64,000 bases of DNA from Aquabacter sp965279295 (GCA_965279295.1 CBDIHQ010000015.1), one strand, 5' to 3'; positions 42,091 through 50,860 are shown, counted from the first letter of the stretch. Translations and numbers: made by a program. The notes: a model not told the origin generated them from the sequence alone.

Positions 42091-43483
42091 ACTTCACCTT
42101 GATGAAGAGTTGGTTTTCCCCACTGGAGGGAAGGCCCGCATTCATCCGCTTCAGCCGGCCTTCGCTGACCAATGCGTCCGTAATGGCGCCGATGTATTCG
42201 ACATAAGCATCGTCCAAGAGCAGCCGGCACCCGACCGGTGCGTTCTCGCAGAACCAGTTTACGTCGAACGCGACGACCTCGGGTCCATGCCCGCCATCGA
42301 TATGCACGAAATCCAGCGGCGCGGCGTTGATGCGGGCGAGAGCCTGCCGGCTATCCCCGACATGAAATGAAAAGCGGTGCGGGAAAAGCGCCTCAACCGC
42401 TTTCGCGCAAGGGAACGTGTAGGGGTGAAGCCCGATATCGATGGAGGCGAGCCGCATCTCGGGCTCGGCGTTCAGGATCAGGACCGCGCTATGGCCGGCA
42501 TTGAAGCCGATCTCCAACCCCGAACGACATCCCCTCACAGCGCGCCTGAGATATTCCCGCTTCCAGGACCTTCGGACATCGGGCGGCGTATGGGGGGTAA
42601 TGGCGGATTCATGAAAGTGGCAATAGTTGCCCTCGACCCGGCCTCCGGGCGCGGTTCTTGCCACGATCTGGTTCACGGCGTGCAGGGATGAAAGCTCATC
42701 CCGCATCCAGTTTTCGGAAATGAAGCACACGTCGCTGGGATACCGCGGGGGCATCGCCGGCATGTTCAATTGCGGGAATTGATACAAATAATCACGGCTG
42801 GCATCCATGATGCGGGTCGCGTCGTTCTTGTGTTTTCGCATTGAAAACAACGTGTTGGGTTCCAGCCAATTGACGTCGAAACGCTCCGGTGAAATGTCGA
42901 ATTCCCAGCAGGCGTAGTCAAAGGAGAGCTGGTCGCGCCGCACGCCGGACGAGATGCAATCCCACCAGAGGGTATTTGCTTTTCTCACCTGCGGATTGCG
43001 GTGGTCGCGCATCAACATGAGCGTTGCGGAAAGGCGCCGGGCGTCGGCATATCCCGCCTCGTGCAGGCGCTTGAGCTGGCGGACGGCGGAGGATTTCGTT
43101 TCCAAGCCGAACATGACGACGATGTCTGCCTCCGCCTCGACTGTATCTCTCAGCAGATGCGGCGCTGTGGCGATCGGGCTTTTCTGGAGATAGCCCTGGA
43201 TCACGCCGGGGTCGAGCTTGATGTCAAACAGGCTGCTGTCGACCCACGTCGTGATGCAGTCCGTCCCGAAAAGCAGATGGGAATTGGCTTTGATAAATCC
43301 GTTAGTCAATTTCCCATCGCGGAAATAGCTCTCGATGGGACAGATGTTCCACTGGCCATGGGGGCCGATATCATCCGGTGAATCGGTAAAGCAGACATAG
43401 GTTATGTCAGGATGAAATGACTCTATGCCGGGGAGTTCGTCGTACCCGCCAATGATCGCGGTGTAGACTATGAAAGAGGGCAT
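42089..43483 (-). CDS. DUF616 glycosyltransferase-like domain fused to SAM methyltransferase
   Basis: 464 residues in two parts. Residues about 1-240 resemble DUF616 (a GT-like fold): FIVYTAIIGGYDELPGIE, DITYVCFTDSPDD, ITTWVDSSLFDIK, MLMRDHRNPQVRKANTLWW. Residues about 310-464 form a class I methyltransferase of the Methyltransf_24 type: SGLEIGFNAGHSAVLIL (motif I), LASIDIGLHP, FHVGDSRQAL, and DFVHIDGGHG. Such fusions suggest modification of a polysaccharide or glycan, with sugar transfer then methylation. Its base composition is somewhat more AT-rich than its neighbours. The substrate is unknown. Confidence 0.7.
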   Translation of the reverse strand: MPSFIVYTAIIGGYDELPGIESFHPDITYVCFTDSPDDIGPHGQWNICPIESYFRDGKLTNGFIKANSHLLFGTDCITTWVDSSLFDIKLDPGVIQGYLQKSPIATAPHLLRDTVEAEADIVVMFGLETKSSAVRQLKRLHEAGYADARRLSATLMLMRDHRNPQVRKANTLWWDCISSGVRRDQLSFDYACWEFDISPERFDVNWLEPNTLFSMRKHKNDATRIMDASRDYLYQFPQLNMPAMPPRYPSDVCFISENWMRDELSSLHAVNQIVARTAPGGRVEGNYCHFHESAITPHTPPDVRRSWKREYLRRAVRGCRSGLEIGFNAGHSAVLILNAEPEMRLASIDIGLHPYTFPCAKAVEALFPHRFSFHVGDSRQALARINAAPLDFVHIDGGHGPEVVAFDVNWFCENAPVGCRLLLDDAYVEYIGAITDALVSEGRLKRMNAGLPSSGENQLFIKVK

Positions 43484-43536
43484 CCCTCAAATCCTTGCGT
43501 CGTCAACGGCCTAAGCGGTTGCGTGGGTGCGCTCCA

Positions 43537-44046
43537 CTAGGGTTGCGCAAACCGGCGGAAGTCGCGGACGACACGCTCATAAACCTGCCGCTTAAACGGC
43601 ACGACGAGTTCTGGGGCACGGTCCAGCTGTTCCCAGCGCCACTCCACGAACTCCGCCTTGTGCTTGCCGCCGCCGGGCTTGAGGATGTTGATCTCGCCCT
43701 CCTGGCCGGTGAAGGCGAAGGCAAACCAGCGCTGCGTCTGGCCGCGATATTTGCCCTTCCAGGCTTCGCCGGCGATGCGCCCCGGCAGCTCGTAGGTGAG
43801 CCAATCGTCGATTTCGCCCAGCAGCGTCGCCGAGCGTATCGAGGTTTCCTCGTACATCTCCCGCAGCGCCGCCGTCAACGGCTCCTCGCCCTTGTCGATG
43901 CCGCCCTGCGGCAACTGCCAGGAATGGGTCATGTCCACATGCTCTGGCCCGCCCGCGCGCTTGCCCATGAACACATGGCCGGCGGGATTGAACACAGCGA
44001 TGCCCACGCAGGGACGATAGGGGGGGAGGTCCTGGTGGCGCGCCAT
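43537..44046 (-). CDS. rppH: RNA pyrophosphohydrolase (Nudix)
   Basis: 169 residues from ATG 44046. The start YRPCVGIAVFNPAGHVFMGK and the Nudix box GGIDKGEEPLTAALREMYEE (continuing with TSI) are typical, as are SWQLPQGG and WFAFAFTG. RppH (IalA in rhizobial nomenclature) removes pyrophosphate from RNA 5' ends to trigger decay. Full length. Confidence 0.92.
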   Translation of the reverse strand: MARHQDLPPYRPCVGIAVFNPAGHVFMGKRAGGPEHVDMTHSWQLPQGGIDKGEEPLTAALREMYEETSIRSATLLGEIDDWLTYELPGRIAGEAWKGKYRGQTQRWFAFAFTGQEGEINILKPGGGKHKAEFVEWRWEQLDRAPELVVPFKRQVYERVVRDFRRFAQP

Positions 44047-44277
44047 CGTCTGCCTCATGCCGAGAGTCCGGCCTCCTCATAGCAGAAGGCGGGGGCTTCC
44101 GCGCTATCGACGGGAACCGTACGGAACCCGAAGATCGCGCATCTTTGGACACCCACGCCATTTCCGCTCGAACCGTTGCTTTAATGAGGGATCGCATCCC
44201 CCAGCACCCCATCTGCGAACCTGAAGCAGTTTCCGACCAACTTGCCGCGCAGGTTGGCCGGAATGCCTGTTTTCAGA

Positions 44278-44910
44278 TCAATGCGGCAGGGCGCGGCGCG
44301 AGGGCAGGGCGGTGGTACCCCAGGCGCGCAGCGAAGCCCAGGTGCTCTTGTCGAGCTGGAAGCGGTCCACCGGGACGGAGGCGGCGAGCGCCTTCACGCG
44401 GCACAGCCCGGCGCCGCACCACTGGAAGCCGCACTTCTCCAGCACCCGGCGCGAGGTCGGATTGACGACCCGCGCGGCGCCGAGAAGGCGTGTGGTGTTG
44501 GTTTCCGAGAAGGCGTAGTCGATCACCGCGCGGGCGGCCTCAGTGGCGATGCCGCGCCCCCAGAAGGCTTCGCCGATCCAATAGCCAAGCTCGGGTGCGG
44601 TTTCGCCCGGCCGGCGCGCGAAACCGCACATGCCTGCGAACGCAGCGCCGCCCTCATGCTTCAGGAACACGGCGAAATTGGTGGTGTCCGGGGTCGCCGA
44701 AAGGCCGTCGATGAAGGCCTGGCCGTCTGCCGGTCGGTAGGGGTGGGGCAGGTTCGCGGTCATCTCCGCGATCTTGCGATTGTTGGCGTGCTCCGCGATG
44801 GCACCGGCGTCCTCGAGTTCAGGCACGCGGAGCACCAGCCGCGCGGTTTCGAGGACGGGGATACAGCTTTCCCGAAGCAGGCTTCCGGGCGGCGTCTCAA
44901 CGATGGTCAT
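44278..44910 (-). CDS. GNAT family N-acetyltransferase (RimJ/RimL-like)
   Basis: 210 residues: ETARLVLRVPELEDAGAIAE, LGYWIGEAFWGRGIATEAAR and NPTSRRVLEKCGF form the RimJ-like acetyltransferase core. The acetyl-CoA loop is present. The acceptor substrate is unknown. It is separated from rpmA by a strong terminator. Confidence 0.85.
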   Translation of the reverse strand: MTIVETPPGSLLRESCIPVLETARLVLRVPELEDAGAIAEHANNRKIAEMTANLPHPYRPADGQAFIDGLSATPDTTNFAVFLKHEGGAAFAGMCGFARRPGETAPELGYWIGEAFWGRGIATEAARAVIDYAFSETNTTRLLGAARVVNPTSRRVLEKCGFQWCGAGLCRVKALAASVPVDRFQLDKSTWASLRAWGTTALPSRRALPH

Positions 44911-44935
44911 GGGAGGCTCCTATGCCAGGCGGACA

Positions 44936-44971
44936 AAGAAAAACCGGGGAGACGGCTCGTCTCCCCGGTTT
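44936..44971 (-). terminator. Terminator of the rplU-rpmA operon
   Basis: A 13-bp stem (AAACCGGGGAGAC and its complement) reads into TTCTTTGT on the minus strand. It lies between the rpmA stop and the GNAT start. Confidence 0.8.
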
Positions 44972-45053
44972 GTCCGGAAGCCAGGATCAATCCCGATCAG
45001 GCTCCCACCGGCTCAACGAGAGCGGCGGGAACCTGCATTTCAGGTCTCGCCGT

Positions 45054-45326
45054 TTATTCGGCCGCCTCAAGGGCAGCGGGAACCACGGATACGAAGGTCC
45101 GGGAATTGGCTTTGGTGCGGAACTCGACTTTGCCTTCGATCAGGGCGAACAGGGTATGATCCTTGCCCATGCCGACGTTGAGGCCGGGATGCCACTTGGT
45201 GCCGCGTTGACGCACGATAATGTTGCCCGAAATCACGTCCTGGCCGCCGAAGCGCTTGACGCCAAGGCGGCGGCCGGCGGAGTCGCGGCCGTTACGGGAC
45301 GAGCCGCCTGCTTTTTTATGAGCCAT
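45054..45326 (-). CDS. rpmA: 50S ribosomal protein L27
   Basis: 90 residues: MAHKKAGGSSRNGRDSAGRR, GVKRFGGQDVISGNIIVRQR, and GKDHTLFALIEGKVEF. L27 reaches the peptidyl-transferase centre. Full length; in an operon with rplU, 18 bases downstream of it. Confidence 0.98.
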   Translation of the reverse strand: MAHKKAGGSSRNGRDSAGRRLGVKRFGGQDVISGNIIVRQRGTKWHPGLNVGMGKDHTLFALIEGKVEFRTKANSRTFVSVVPAALEAAE

Positions 45327-45344
45327 TTTTGCTCTCCGTTCCTA

Positions 45345-45659
45345 TCAGGCGCCAGGTGCGGCGATGTCGGTGATGCGGACCACGGTCAGCTCAGCGCGGA
45401 AGCCGCGCTTGCGCCGTGAATTCTGCCGGCGGCGCTTCTTGAACGCGATGACCTTGTCACCGCGCGCCTGCTCCACCACCTCGGCGGTGACGGTCGCGCC
45501 ATCCACCAGGGGGGCGCCGACCAGAATGGTTTCGCCACCCAGCATGAGCACCGGGAAGGACACGGTCGTGCCGGGTTCGGCATCGATCTTGTCCAGTGTA
45601 AGCACGTCTTCGGCAGCGACGCGGTACTGCTTGCCGCCTGACTTGATGACCGCGAACAT
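45345..45659 (-). CDS. rplU: 50S ribosomal protein L21
   Basis: 104 residues starting MFAVIKSGGKQYRVAAEDVL, with a basic KKRRRQNSRRKRGFR tail typical of L21. The ATG at 45659 is the family start; an upstream in-frame start would add nine unrelated residues. Confidence 0.97.
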   Translation of the reverse strand: MFAVIKSGGKQYRVAAEDVLTLDKIDAEPGTTVSFPVLMLGGETILVGAPLVDGATVTAEVVEQARGDKVIAFKKRRRQNSRRKRGFRAELTVVRITDIAAPGA

Positions 45660-45867
45660 TCTTGTCTCGCTTTCGTGTTCAGCCAAGCCTCGAAGGGCCC
45701 GCTTCTTTCGGTCGATGAGGGAGTGCGGGCCATTCGACCCACGCGAAGCGGACCCTCTACCTGCAAGCAGCGCCCCGTGTCAATGGAAAAGCCTTGCATT
45801 CGCTCGCCCCGCGCCGCTTTCTGCGGTTTCTGGAGACTTGCCAAGGTAGCGGGGAAAGGGAGCAAAT

Positions 45868-46266
45868 ATGCACGACAAGCAGGCCGTGATGCCAGACGAG
45901 GCGCCCGCCATCCGCACCATCGCCATGCCGGCCGACACCAATCCCAACGGGGATATTTTCGGCGGCTGGCTGATGTCGCAGATGGATATGGCCGCCGGCA
46001 ACGTTGCCGCGCGCCGCGCCCGTGGCCGCGCCGCCACCGTCGCGGTCGAGGCCATCACCTTCCTCAGTCCGGTGGCTGTGGGGGATGAGGTGAGCCTGTT
46101 CGCGCGTGTCCTGAGCGTCGGGCGCACGTCGATGCGAATCGAAGTCGAGGCCTGGCGTCGCGCACGGGCGAGCGAGGAGACCCGCAAGGTAACGGAGGCG
46201 ACCTTCACCTTCGTCGCCATCGACGAAAGCGGCCACTCCCGCTCGGTGCCGCCTGAGATCGCGTAA
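45868..46266 (+). CDS. yciA: YciA-like acyl-CoA thioesterase
   Basis: 132 residues, hot-dog fold. TIAMPADTNPNGDIFGGWLM holds the catalytic Asp-Ile-Phe-Gly-Gly region; MDMAAGNVAARRARGRAATV and VSLFARVLSVGRTSM follow the family. It hydrolyses acyl-CoAs. A hairpin terminator follows at 46340. Confidence 0.9.
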   Translation: MHDKQAVMPDEAPAIRTIAMPADTNPNGDIFGGWLMSQMDMAAGNVAARRARGRAATVAVEAITFLSPVAVGDEVSLFARVLSVGRTSMRIEVEAWRRARASEETRKVTEATFTFVAIDESGHSRSVPPEIA

Positions 46267-46339
46267 CCTGAGATCGTGCAAACGCGGTTCGCGTAGACCC
46301 TACAGTGCGAGACGGAGTTCAAGGCCGTGGAGGTGGCGA

Positions 46340-46377
46340 GGGCAGTTTACAAGCACCGTCTTGTAACCGCCCTTTCT
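46340..46377 (+). terminator. Intrinsic terminator after yciA
   Basis: A bulged stem (GGGCAGTTTACAAG with CTTGTAACCGCCC, 6-base loop) followed by TTTCTC, 74 bases after the stop and before tRNA-Ser. Confidence 0.65.
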
Positions 46378-46445
46378 CTCCGCTAGAAGCGCCTCACCAC
46401 GCGACGGTGCGTTGGCTTCATCGCCATCGCTTCCGTGCCCCTGAT

Positions 46446-46535
46446 GGAGAGGTGGCAGAGTGGTCGAATGCACCGCACTCGAAATGCGGCATACGGGCAA
46501 CCGTATCGGGGGTTCAAATCCCTCCCTCTCCGCCA
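46446..46535 (+). tRNA. tRNA-Ser (anticodon CGA)
   Basis: An 87-base class II tRNA plus encoded CCA. Acceptor GGAGAGG / CCTCTCC, anticodon arm CCGCA-CTCGAAA-TGCGG (anticodon CGA, reads UCG), long variable arm TACGG/CCGTA and T loop GGTTCAAATCC. It precedes the accessory region starting near 46.6 kb. Confidence 0.95.
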
Positions 46536-46612
46536 AGTCTTCCCCGTGAAAGCGTTGCAGCTCCTAGGTTTTGCGCATTCTGCCAAGTGCCTGCCCTAGC
46601 GGGTGCATTGGC

Positions 46613-46693
46613 TTATGGCGTGACAGCGCAGGTGTCAGCCATGGCGGCGCCGGTCGAGACAGTGAGCAGTAAGGCGGCGAGGATCGTTTTCAT
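46613..46693 (-). CDS. 26-residue signal-peptide ORF, probably a truncated secreted protein
   Basis: ATG at 46693 preceded by a perfect AGGAGG (spacer 5). The peptide is MKTILAALLLTVSTGAAMA followed by only DTCAVTP and a TAA. The first 19 residues are a textbook signal peptide with an AMA cleavage site, but almost no mature part follows. This looks like the start of a small secreted protein ended by a stop or frameshift. The rest of 46536-46916 shows no other gene. Confidence 0.5.
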   Translation of the reverse strand: MKTILAALLLTVSTGAAMADTCAVTP

Positions 46694-46916
46694 AGTGGCC
46701 TCCTTTGGGCCGCTCCTCATCCCCTCAATGACAGGGAATGTGTAGAACGGTGGCGCAGCGTCTGGAGAGAACACACTTCAAGATTGAAAATCGCCGCCGA
46801 GCTAGGGCGTCGCAGGGCATCGGCGATGGAATGCCCGGTTGGGGCGCTCCTTAATCGCCCCGCCTGGGCGTGGCCCAGGTATCTAACGGCCAACCTCAGC
46901 GCACACCGCTACTCCC

Positions 46917-47882
46917 TCACTTTGCGAGGAAGCTCGGATCGTAATAGCGCTTGAGGTCGAACACCCGGGTGCTGCTTGGGGCTGCGCCCACCGCCTTGTC
47001 GATGGCGACGATGTTCTCCAGGCTGGCCGGGTTCAACTCCAGGTTCTTGGCCACCGCCTTCTGCTTCACGATCAGGAAGTCATAGGCGTCCACGCAAATG
47101 GCAGGGTCAGCCTTGGTATAGGCGGCGAGGATGCGGACGGCCTCTTCCCGGTTCTCTGGTGAATTGAGCCAGTTGGCCGCCTCCTGAAGTCCTTGCGTCA
47201 GCGCTTCGGCCTGTTTGCGGTTGGCGTTCGCCCAGGTGGTGTTCACGATCAGCGGCGTTGTCAGATAGGGCTCGGCATAGACGTCGATGATTTTCATGCC
47301 GTGCAGCACCGCCATGGCGTCGAACGGCGCGGTGAGCAGACCGCCCTTCACTTGGCCGTTTTCCATGGCGAGGAGGCGGTCGCTGGAGGCGGAAATGGAC
47401 ATCATCTTGACGCCGCGTGGGTCGACACCCGCCCGCTGGAGCATGAAGCGCAACAGATTGGCGGTGCCACCCTCCACCGCGCCCGCGGAGACCACCTGGC
47501 CTTCCAGGCTCTTCACATCGTCGAACCCCTTTGAGCCCACCAGCCGCTGGGTCGCCTTGTCCATCACCGCGCCGGCGATGATGATAGGCGCGCCCTGGTC
47601 CACAGCGCGTAAGGCGAGGTCGCCGAGCGACATGCCGGCCTCGACGTTTCCAGTGGAGACGGCCTGGAGCAGCGATGGGCTACCGGCGGTGCGGGCTTCC
47701 TCTACCTTGATGCCGCGCTTGTCGTAAAAACCCTTCGCCGCCGCCACTGCGTGGGGCCACAACAGTGCGTTGGGCGCCAGCATGGCGAGGCGTACCGTCA
47801 CGGGCTGTTGCGCCTGCGCCGCAGCCGGCACGAGCGCCAGGGAACCGAGTATCAAGCTGAAGATCCGGATGCTGAGTTTCAT
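46917..47882 (-). CDS. ABC transporter substrate-binding protein (NMT1/SsuA-like)
   Basis: 321 residues. Signal peptide (LILGSLALVPAAAQA), then VTVRLAMLAPNALLWPHAVA, AAKGFYDKRGIKVEEART, LLQAVSTGNVEAGMSLGDLA and AYTKADPAICVDAYDF, the pattern of the nitrate/sulfonate/thiamine-precursor binding group. Last gene of a three-gene operon with the decarboxylase-like and cysteine hydrolase genes; no permease or ATPase is visible. The ligand is probably a small aromatic or heterocycle, inferred from context. Confidence 0.8.
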   Translation of the reverse strand: MKLSIRIFSLILGSLALVPAAAQAQQPVTVRLAMLAPNALLWPHAVAAAKGFYDKRGIKVEEARTAGSPSLLQAVSTGNVEAGMSLGDLALRAVDQGAPIIIAGAVMDKATQRLVGSKGFDDVKSLEGQVVSAGAVEGGTANLLRFMLQRAGVDPRGVKMMSISASSDRLLAMENGQVKGGLLTAPFDAMAVLHGMKIIDVYAEPYLTTPLIVNTTWANANRKQAEALTQGLQEAANWLNSPENREEAVRILAAYTKADPAICVDAYDFLIVKQKAVAKNLELNPASLENIVAIDKAVGAAPSSTRVFDLKRYYDPSFLAK

Positions 47883-47902
47883 CGTATAATCCCGTCTGGT
47901 TG

Positions 47903-48874
47903 TTATGTTGTTTTGAACAGCTCTTCGGCCGTCACCGGCCGCGCCAGCAGGCCATCTTCGTTGAGATGGCGTAGGGTCGTCTCGATCACGGCGCGGTTGG
48001 GCGCGACGCCGTAAGCCCAGAAATCTTCCCCCATGAGCGCGCGGGTGGCCTCGAATTCGGCGACCGTCCACGGCAGCGAGGATTTCGGTGCCTGCATCAT
48101 GGCGAGGTCGGCCATCGCGCGGGCCTTAGCCGCTTCGAAGGCGGCACTGATGCTGCCGGCAAGCCAGGGATTGGCGTCCAGCAATGTCTGCCGGACACCC
48201 AGGACATGCATGATGGGAAATAGGCGGGTCTGGGCAAAATACGCTTGCTCTGCCGTGCGCCAGTCGGGAAACAGGCGGCGCACCTTGCCGTCTCCGCGCA
48301 GAAAGCAGGGCGGGGGCACGAGGCCGATCATGCCGTCGATCTCGCCGGCGGCAAGGCTGCCGTCCAGGATGGCGCCATAAGGCAGGATCTCGATAGGAAC
48401 GTCGGCTGGCACGGGTGGGCGCGGGATGATCTCGCGTTCCGGCCTGCTGAAATCCCCCGTCACCCAGGTGATGTCGCCGCGCCCGAGCCCGTACTGGTCC
48501 CGCAGCAGGCCGCGCACCACCACGGCGGCGGTGTCGTCGAAATTGCGAAGCCCGATCTTGCGCCCGACGAGGTCACGGGGATGCGCGATGCCCCGGTCGG
48601 ACCGAATGAAGATGGACCCGTGCCGGAAGCTGCGAGAGGGGAAGATCGGCAGCGCCGCATACTGTGCCGTTCCGTTGGCGATGGCCTGGGCCTGCCGGCT
48701 CAGCGAAAGCTCACTGACATCGAACTCCGCCGTAGCGAAGGCCCGCACGAAGGTCTCTTGCGGCGGCAGGATGAGGCAGTCCACCGCGCACCCCTCGATG
48801 CCCACGCGGCCGCTCGCAATGGGGGTGGTGCGGTCATAATCCCAGACCGCGAGCGTGATCGGGAGCAGGGCCAT
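47903..48874 (-). CDS. 4,5-dihydroxyphthalate decarboxylase-like protein
   Basis: 323 residues, starting LPITLAVWDYDRTTPIASGR, with FDVSELSLSRQAQAIANGT, YAALPIFPSRSFRHGSIFI, HPRDLVGRKIGLRNFDDTA and FPIMHVLGVRQTLLDANPWL. This is the Pht5-like family, whose fold is that of a periplasmic binding protein although members are named decarboxylases. It has no signal peptide. Position between a binding protein and a hydrolase suggests aromatic or N-heterocyclic acid catabolism. Whether it catalyses or senses is open. Confidence 0.75.
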   Translation of the reverse strand: MALLPITLAVWDYDRTTPIASGRVGIEGCAVDCLILPPQETFVRAFATAEFDVSELSLSRQAQAIANGTAQYAALPIFPSRSFRHGSIFIRSDRGIAHPRDLVGRKIGLRNFDDTAAVVVRGLLRDQYGLGRGDITWVTGDFSRPEREIIPRPPVPADVPIEILPYGAILDGSLAAGEIDGMIGLVPPPCFLRGDGKVRRLFPDWRTAEQAYFAQTRLFPIMHVLGVRQTLLDANPWLAGSISAAFEAAKARAMADLAMMQAPKSSLPWTVAEFEATRALMGEDFWAYGVAPNRAVIETTLRHLNEDGLLARPVTAEELFKTT

Positions 48875-48890
48875 GTCTACCTTTCGCTGC

Positions 48891-49649
48891 TCATGTACTG
48901 ACCAGCGTTCCAGCGGGCAGGTCGAACAAGGTATCCGGCACGGTGGCGAGATAGCGCAGCACCTCCGCGCTGCCGATCACATCGGCATATTTCGCGTCCA
49001 TGTCCTTCAGGCTTACGGCATGGGACGCCTCAGACCTGTCGAAGCAGGCATCCTCCACCAGGGACGTGCGGAAATTATTGCTGAAGGCGTCCGTCACCGT
49101 GGCCCGGACGCAGCCACTGGTGGAAACGCCGCAGACAATGAGCGTGTCCACCTTGAGGTAGATGAGATAGCTCAGGAGCGGGGTGCCGAAGAAGCCGGAC
49201 GGCTTCGGCTTCACGATGACGATATCGCGTGGCGAAGGGGCAATCTCCGCGACGATCTCGTTACCTTTCATCTCGCGCTCGTAATTCTCCAGCGCACGAT
49301 GGTTCTTCCAGGTGCGGCTGGTGGCGTCCCAGCCATCGGGACGGCGCGTGTTGGTGGTGTAGAAGATCGGTATGTTTCTGGCACGGCTGGCGTCGATCAG
49401 CGTCTTGGTGACGTCCACCGCCTCCCAGCCCTCGACGCCACAGGAGTTGCGCCATTCTGAAAGCTGGCTGGTGATCTCGCCCGGCCGGTCCCCGAGGAAA
49501 TTATAGTTCACGTCCACGATCAGCAGCGCGGGGCGCGAGCCGAAGCCTCCCTGCCGGCCGTAGCCCGAGTTCGCGAAGACGAATTTGTCCCGCTCGGTCA
49601 GGAAACGATCCCAGATCCGTTCCGGGGGCTTGGGCGCACCGTCTATCAT
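48891..49649 (-). CDS. Isochorismatase-family cysteine hydrolase
   Basis: 252 residues. Catalytic residues are visible: Asp in ALLIVDVNYN, Lys in DIVIVKPKPSGFFGT and Cys in VCGVSTSGCVRATVTDAF. Members include N-carbamoylsarcosine amidase, maleamate amidase (NicF) and ureidoacrylate hydrolase; the long N-terminal part (RFLTERDKFVFANSGYGRQ) resembles the first two. First gene of the operon, divergent from the LysR gene. It probably hydrolyses an amide in a catabolic pathway. Confidence 0.85.
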   Translation of the reverse strand: MIDGAPKPPERIWDRFLTERDKFVFANSGYGRQGGFGSRPALLIVDVNYNFLGDRPGEITSQLSEWRNSCGVEGWEAVDVTKTLIDASRARNIPIFYTTNTRRPDGWDATSRTWKNHRALENYEREMKGNEIVAEIAPSPRDIVIVKPKPSGFFGTPLLSYLIYLKVDTLIVCGVSTSGCVRATVTDAFSNNFRTSLVEDACFDRSEASHAVSLKDMDAKYADVIGSAEVLRYLATVPDTLFDLPAGTLVST

Positions 49650-49729
49650 CTGTTCACCTTGGAAGCATAAGCTGGATCGAAGCCCATCACGAACAGATGG
49701 CGCTGTCTAAGTTGTTTTCTTGCGGTGCA

Positions 49730-49746
49730 CATAGGCGGGGCCTATG
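49730..49746. promoter_or_regulatory. Palindrome at the LysR start, likely autoregulatory operator
   Basis: A perfect 7-bp inverted repeat CATAGGC-GGG-GCCTATG ends where the LysR ribosome site GGGGA begins, in the 105-base divergent intergenic region. LysR-type regulators often bind such sites beside their own gene. Confidence 0.5.
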
Positions 49747-49754
49747 GGGAACCA

Positions 49755-50693
49755 ATGAATCTGCGCCATTGGGAAATTGCCTGGGCGGTGCTGTCCACCG
49801 GCTCAGTGACACGGGCGGCGGAGGTGCTCCGCATTTCGCAGCCTTCGGTGAGCCAAGCCCTTCGCCATACTGAGGACCAGTTGGGGTTCGCCCTTTTTAA
49901 CCGTGTGCACGGGCGCCTCACACCCACCTTCGAGGCCACGCTGCTGCTGCCAGAAATGGAGCAGATGTTCGGCCATGCCGAGCGCATGGACCAACTGGCG
50001 CGCGACCTGCGCCACAGCCGGGAGGGTCTGGTGCATGTGGCGACTATCGCGACCCTGGCCGCGGCGGTTCTGCCCTCCGCTATAGCCAGCCTGCGGGAGA
50101 GGCATCCGGACGTGCGCGTGAAGCTGAGCGTGCTCGCCACCTCAGAAGTAGTGCGGCTAACGGCCGGCCACCTCGTAGACTTCGGCCTAATCCACACGGA
50201 GGCAAGCGACAGCGGGCTTGAGGTCGAGGACGTGATGCGGAGCCAGATGATCTGCATTATGCGAAGCGACCATCCGCTGGCGAAGCGAACGGTAGTGAGC
50301 CCCCGGGATCTCCAGGGTCAGACGCTTATCGCCGCTCGCGATTCGGTTGAGCCGCTGATTTCCAGCGCGTTCCGCCAGGCGGGTGACGTACTCGACATGG
50401 CGATCGAGGTGAACCATTCGCTCACCGCCTCGCGGCTGGTTGAATTGGGTCTCGGTGTGGCTCTGGTCGACCCGTTTGTGCTGCGCCCAGCCGGCAGCGT
50501 TCTGGTAAGCCGCCGCTTTGCTCCTGCCATCCCGCTAGAGACCCGCATCCTCTATTCTAAGGAACGCCCGCTCTCGCGCTATGCCCTGGACTTCGTGGAC
50601 ATCGTGCGCACTGCCGCGCGAAAATTCCAGGATCTCGCCGGCTTGTCGGGAATCCCGCTTAGCGCTGAAGGTACTCCTGGCATGATTCCTTAG
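49755..50693 (+). CDS. LysR-type transcriptional regulator
   Basis: 312 residues from ATG 49755. The winged HTH is MNLRHWEIAWAVLSTGSVTR with AAEVLRISQPSVSQALRHTE; the effector domain follows from about residue 90 (LVHVATIATLAAAVLPSAIA, VKLSVLATSEVVRLTAGHLV). Divergent from the hydrolase operon, which it probably controls in response to a pathway intermediate. Confidence 0.9.
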   Translation: MNLRHWEIAWAVLSTGSVTRAAEVLRISQPSVSQALRHTEDQLGFALFNRVHGRLTPTFEATLLLPEMEQMFGHAERMDQLARDLRHSREGLVHVATIATLAAAVLPSAIASLRERHPDVRVKLSVLATSEVVRLTAGHLVDFGLIHTEASDSGLEVEDVMRSQMICIMRSDHPLAKRTVVSPRDLQGQTLIAARDSVEPLISSAFRQAGDVLDMAIEVNHSLTASRLVELGLGVALVDPFVLRPAGSVLVSRRFAPAIPLETRILYSKERPLSRYALDFVDIVRTAARKFQDLAGLSGIPLSAEGTPGMIP

Positions 50694-50707
50694 GTTAACG
50701 TTGCCAC

Positions 50708-50860
50708 TTAGGGGATCAAGGTCGTTGAGCTCACCTCTAATCCCACGGTGCCGAACCGCATAGCCCAGATATCCGTGCCGGCCTTCCACGCCGCCGCCTC
50801 GCTCACCTCATAGGCTCGGCTGTAGGTGACATACGCCAATGCCCACCCGGCACCGACCAT
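50708..50860 (-). pseudogene. C-terminal fragment of a staphylococcal-nuclease-like gene
   Basis: A 50-codon stretch reads MVGAGWALAYVTYSRAYEVS then EAAAWKAGTDIWAMRF, which is the end of SNase/thermonuclease-type proteins (MV-x-x-GWALAY-x-x-YS-x-x-Y, then E-x-x-A-x-x-A-x-x-G-x-W). The upstream catalytic half is absent and a stop interrupts the frame about 24 codons before the ATG. The rest of the 366-base gap (50694-51059) shows no gene. Confidence 0.6.
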
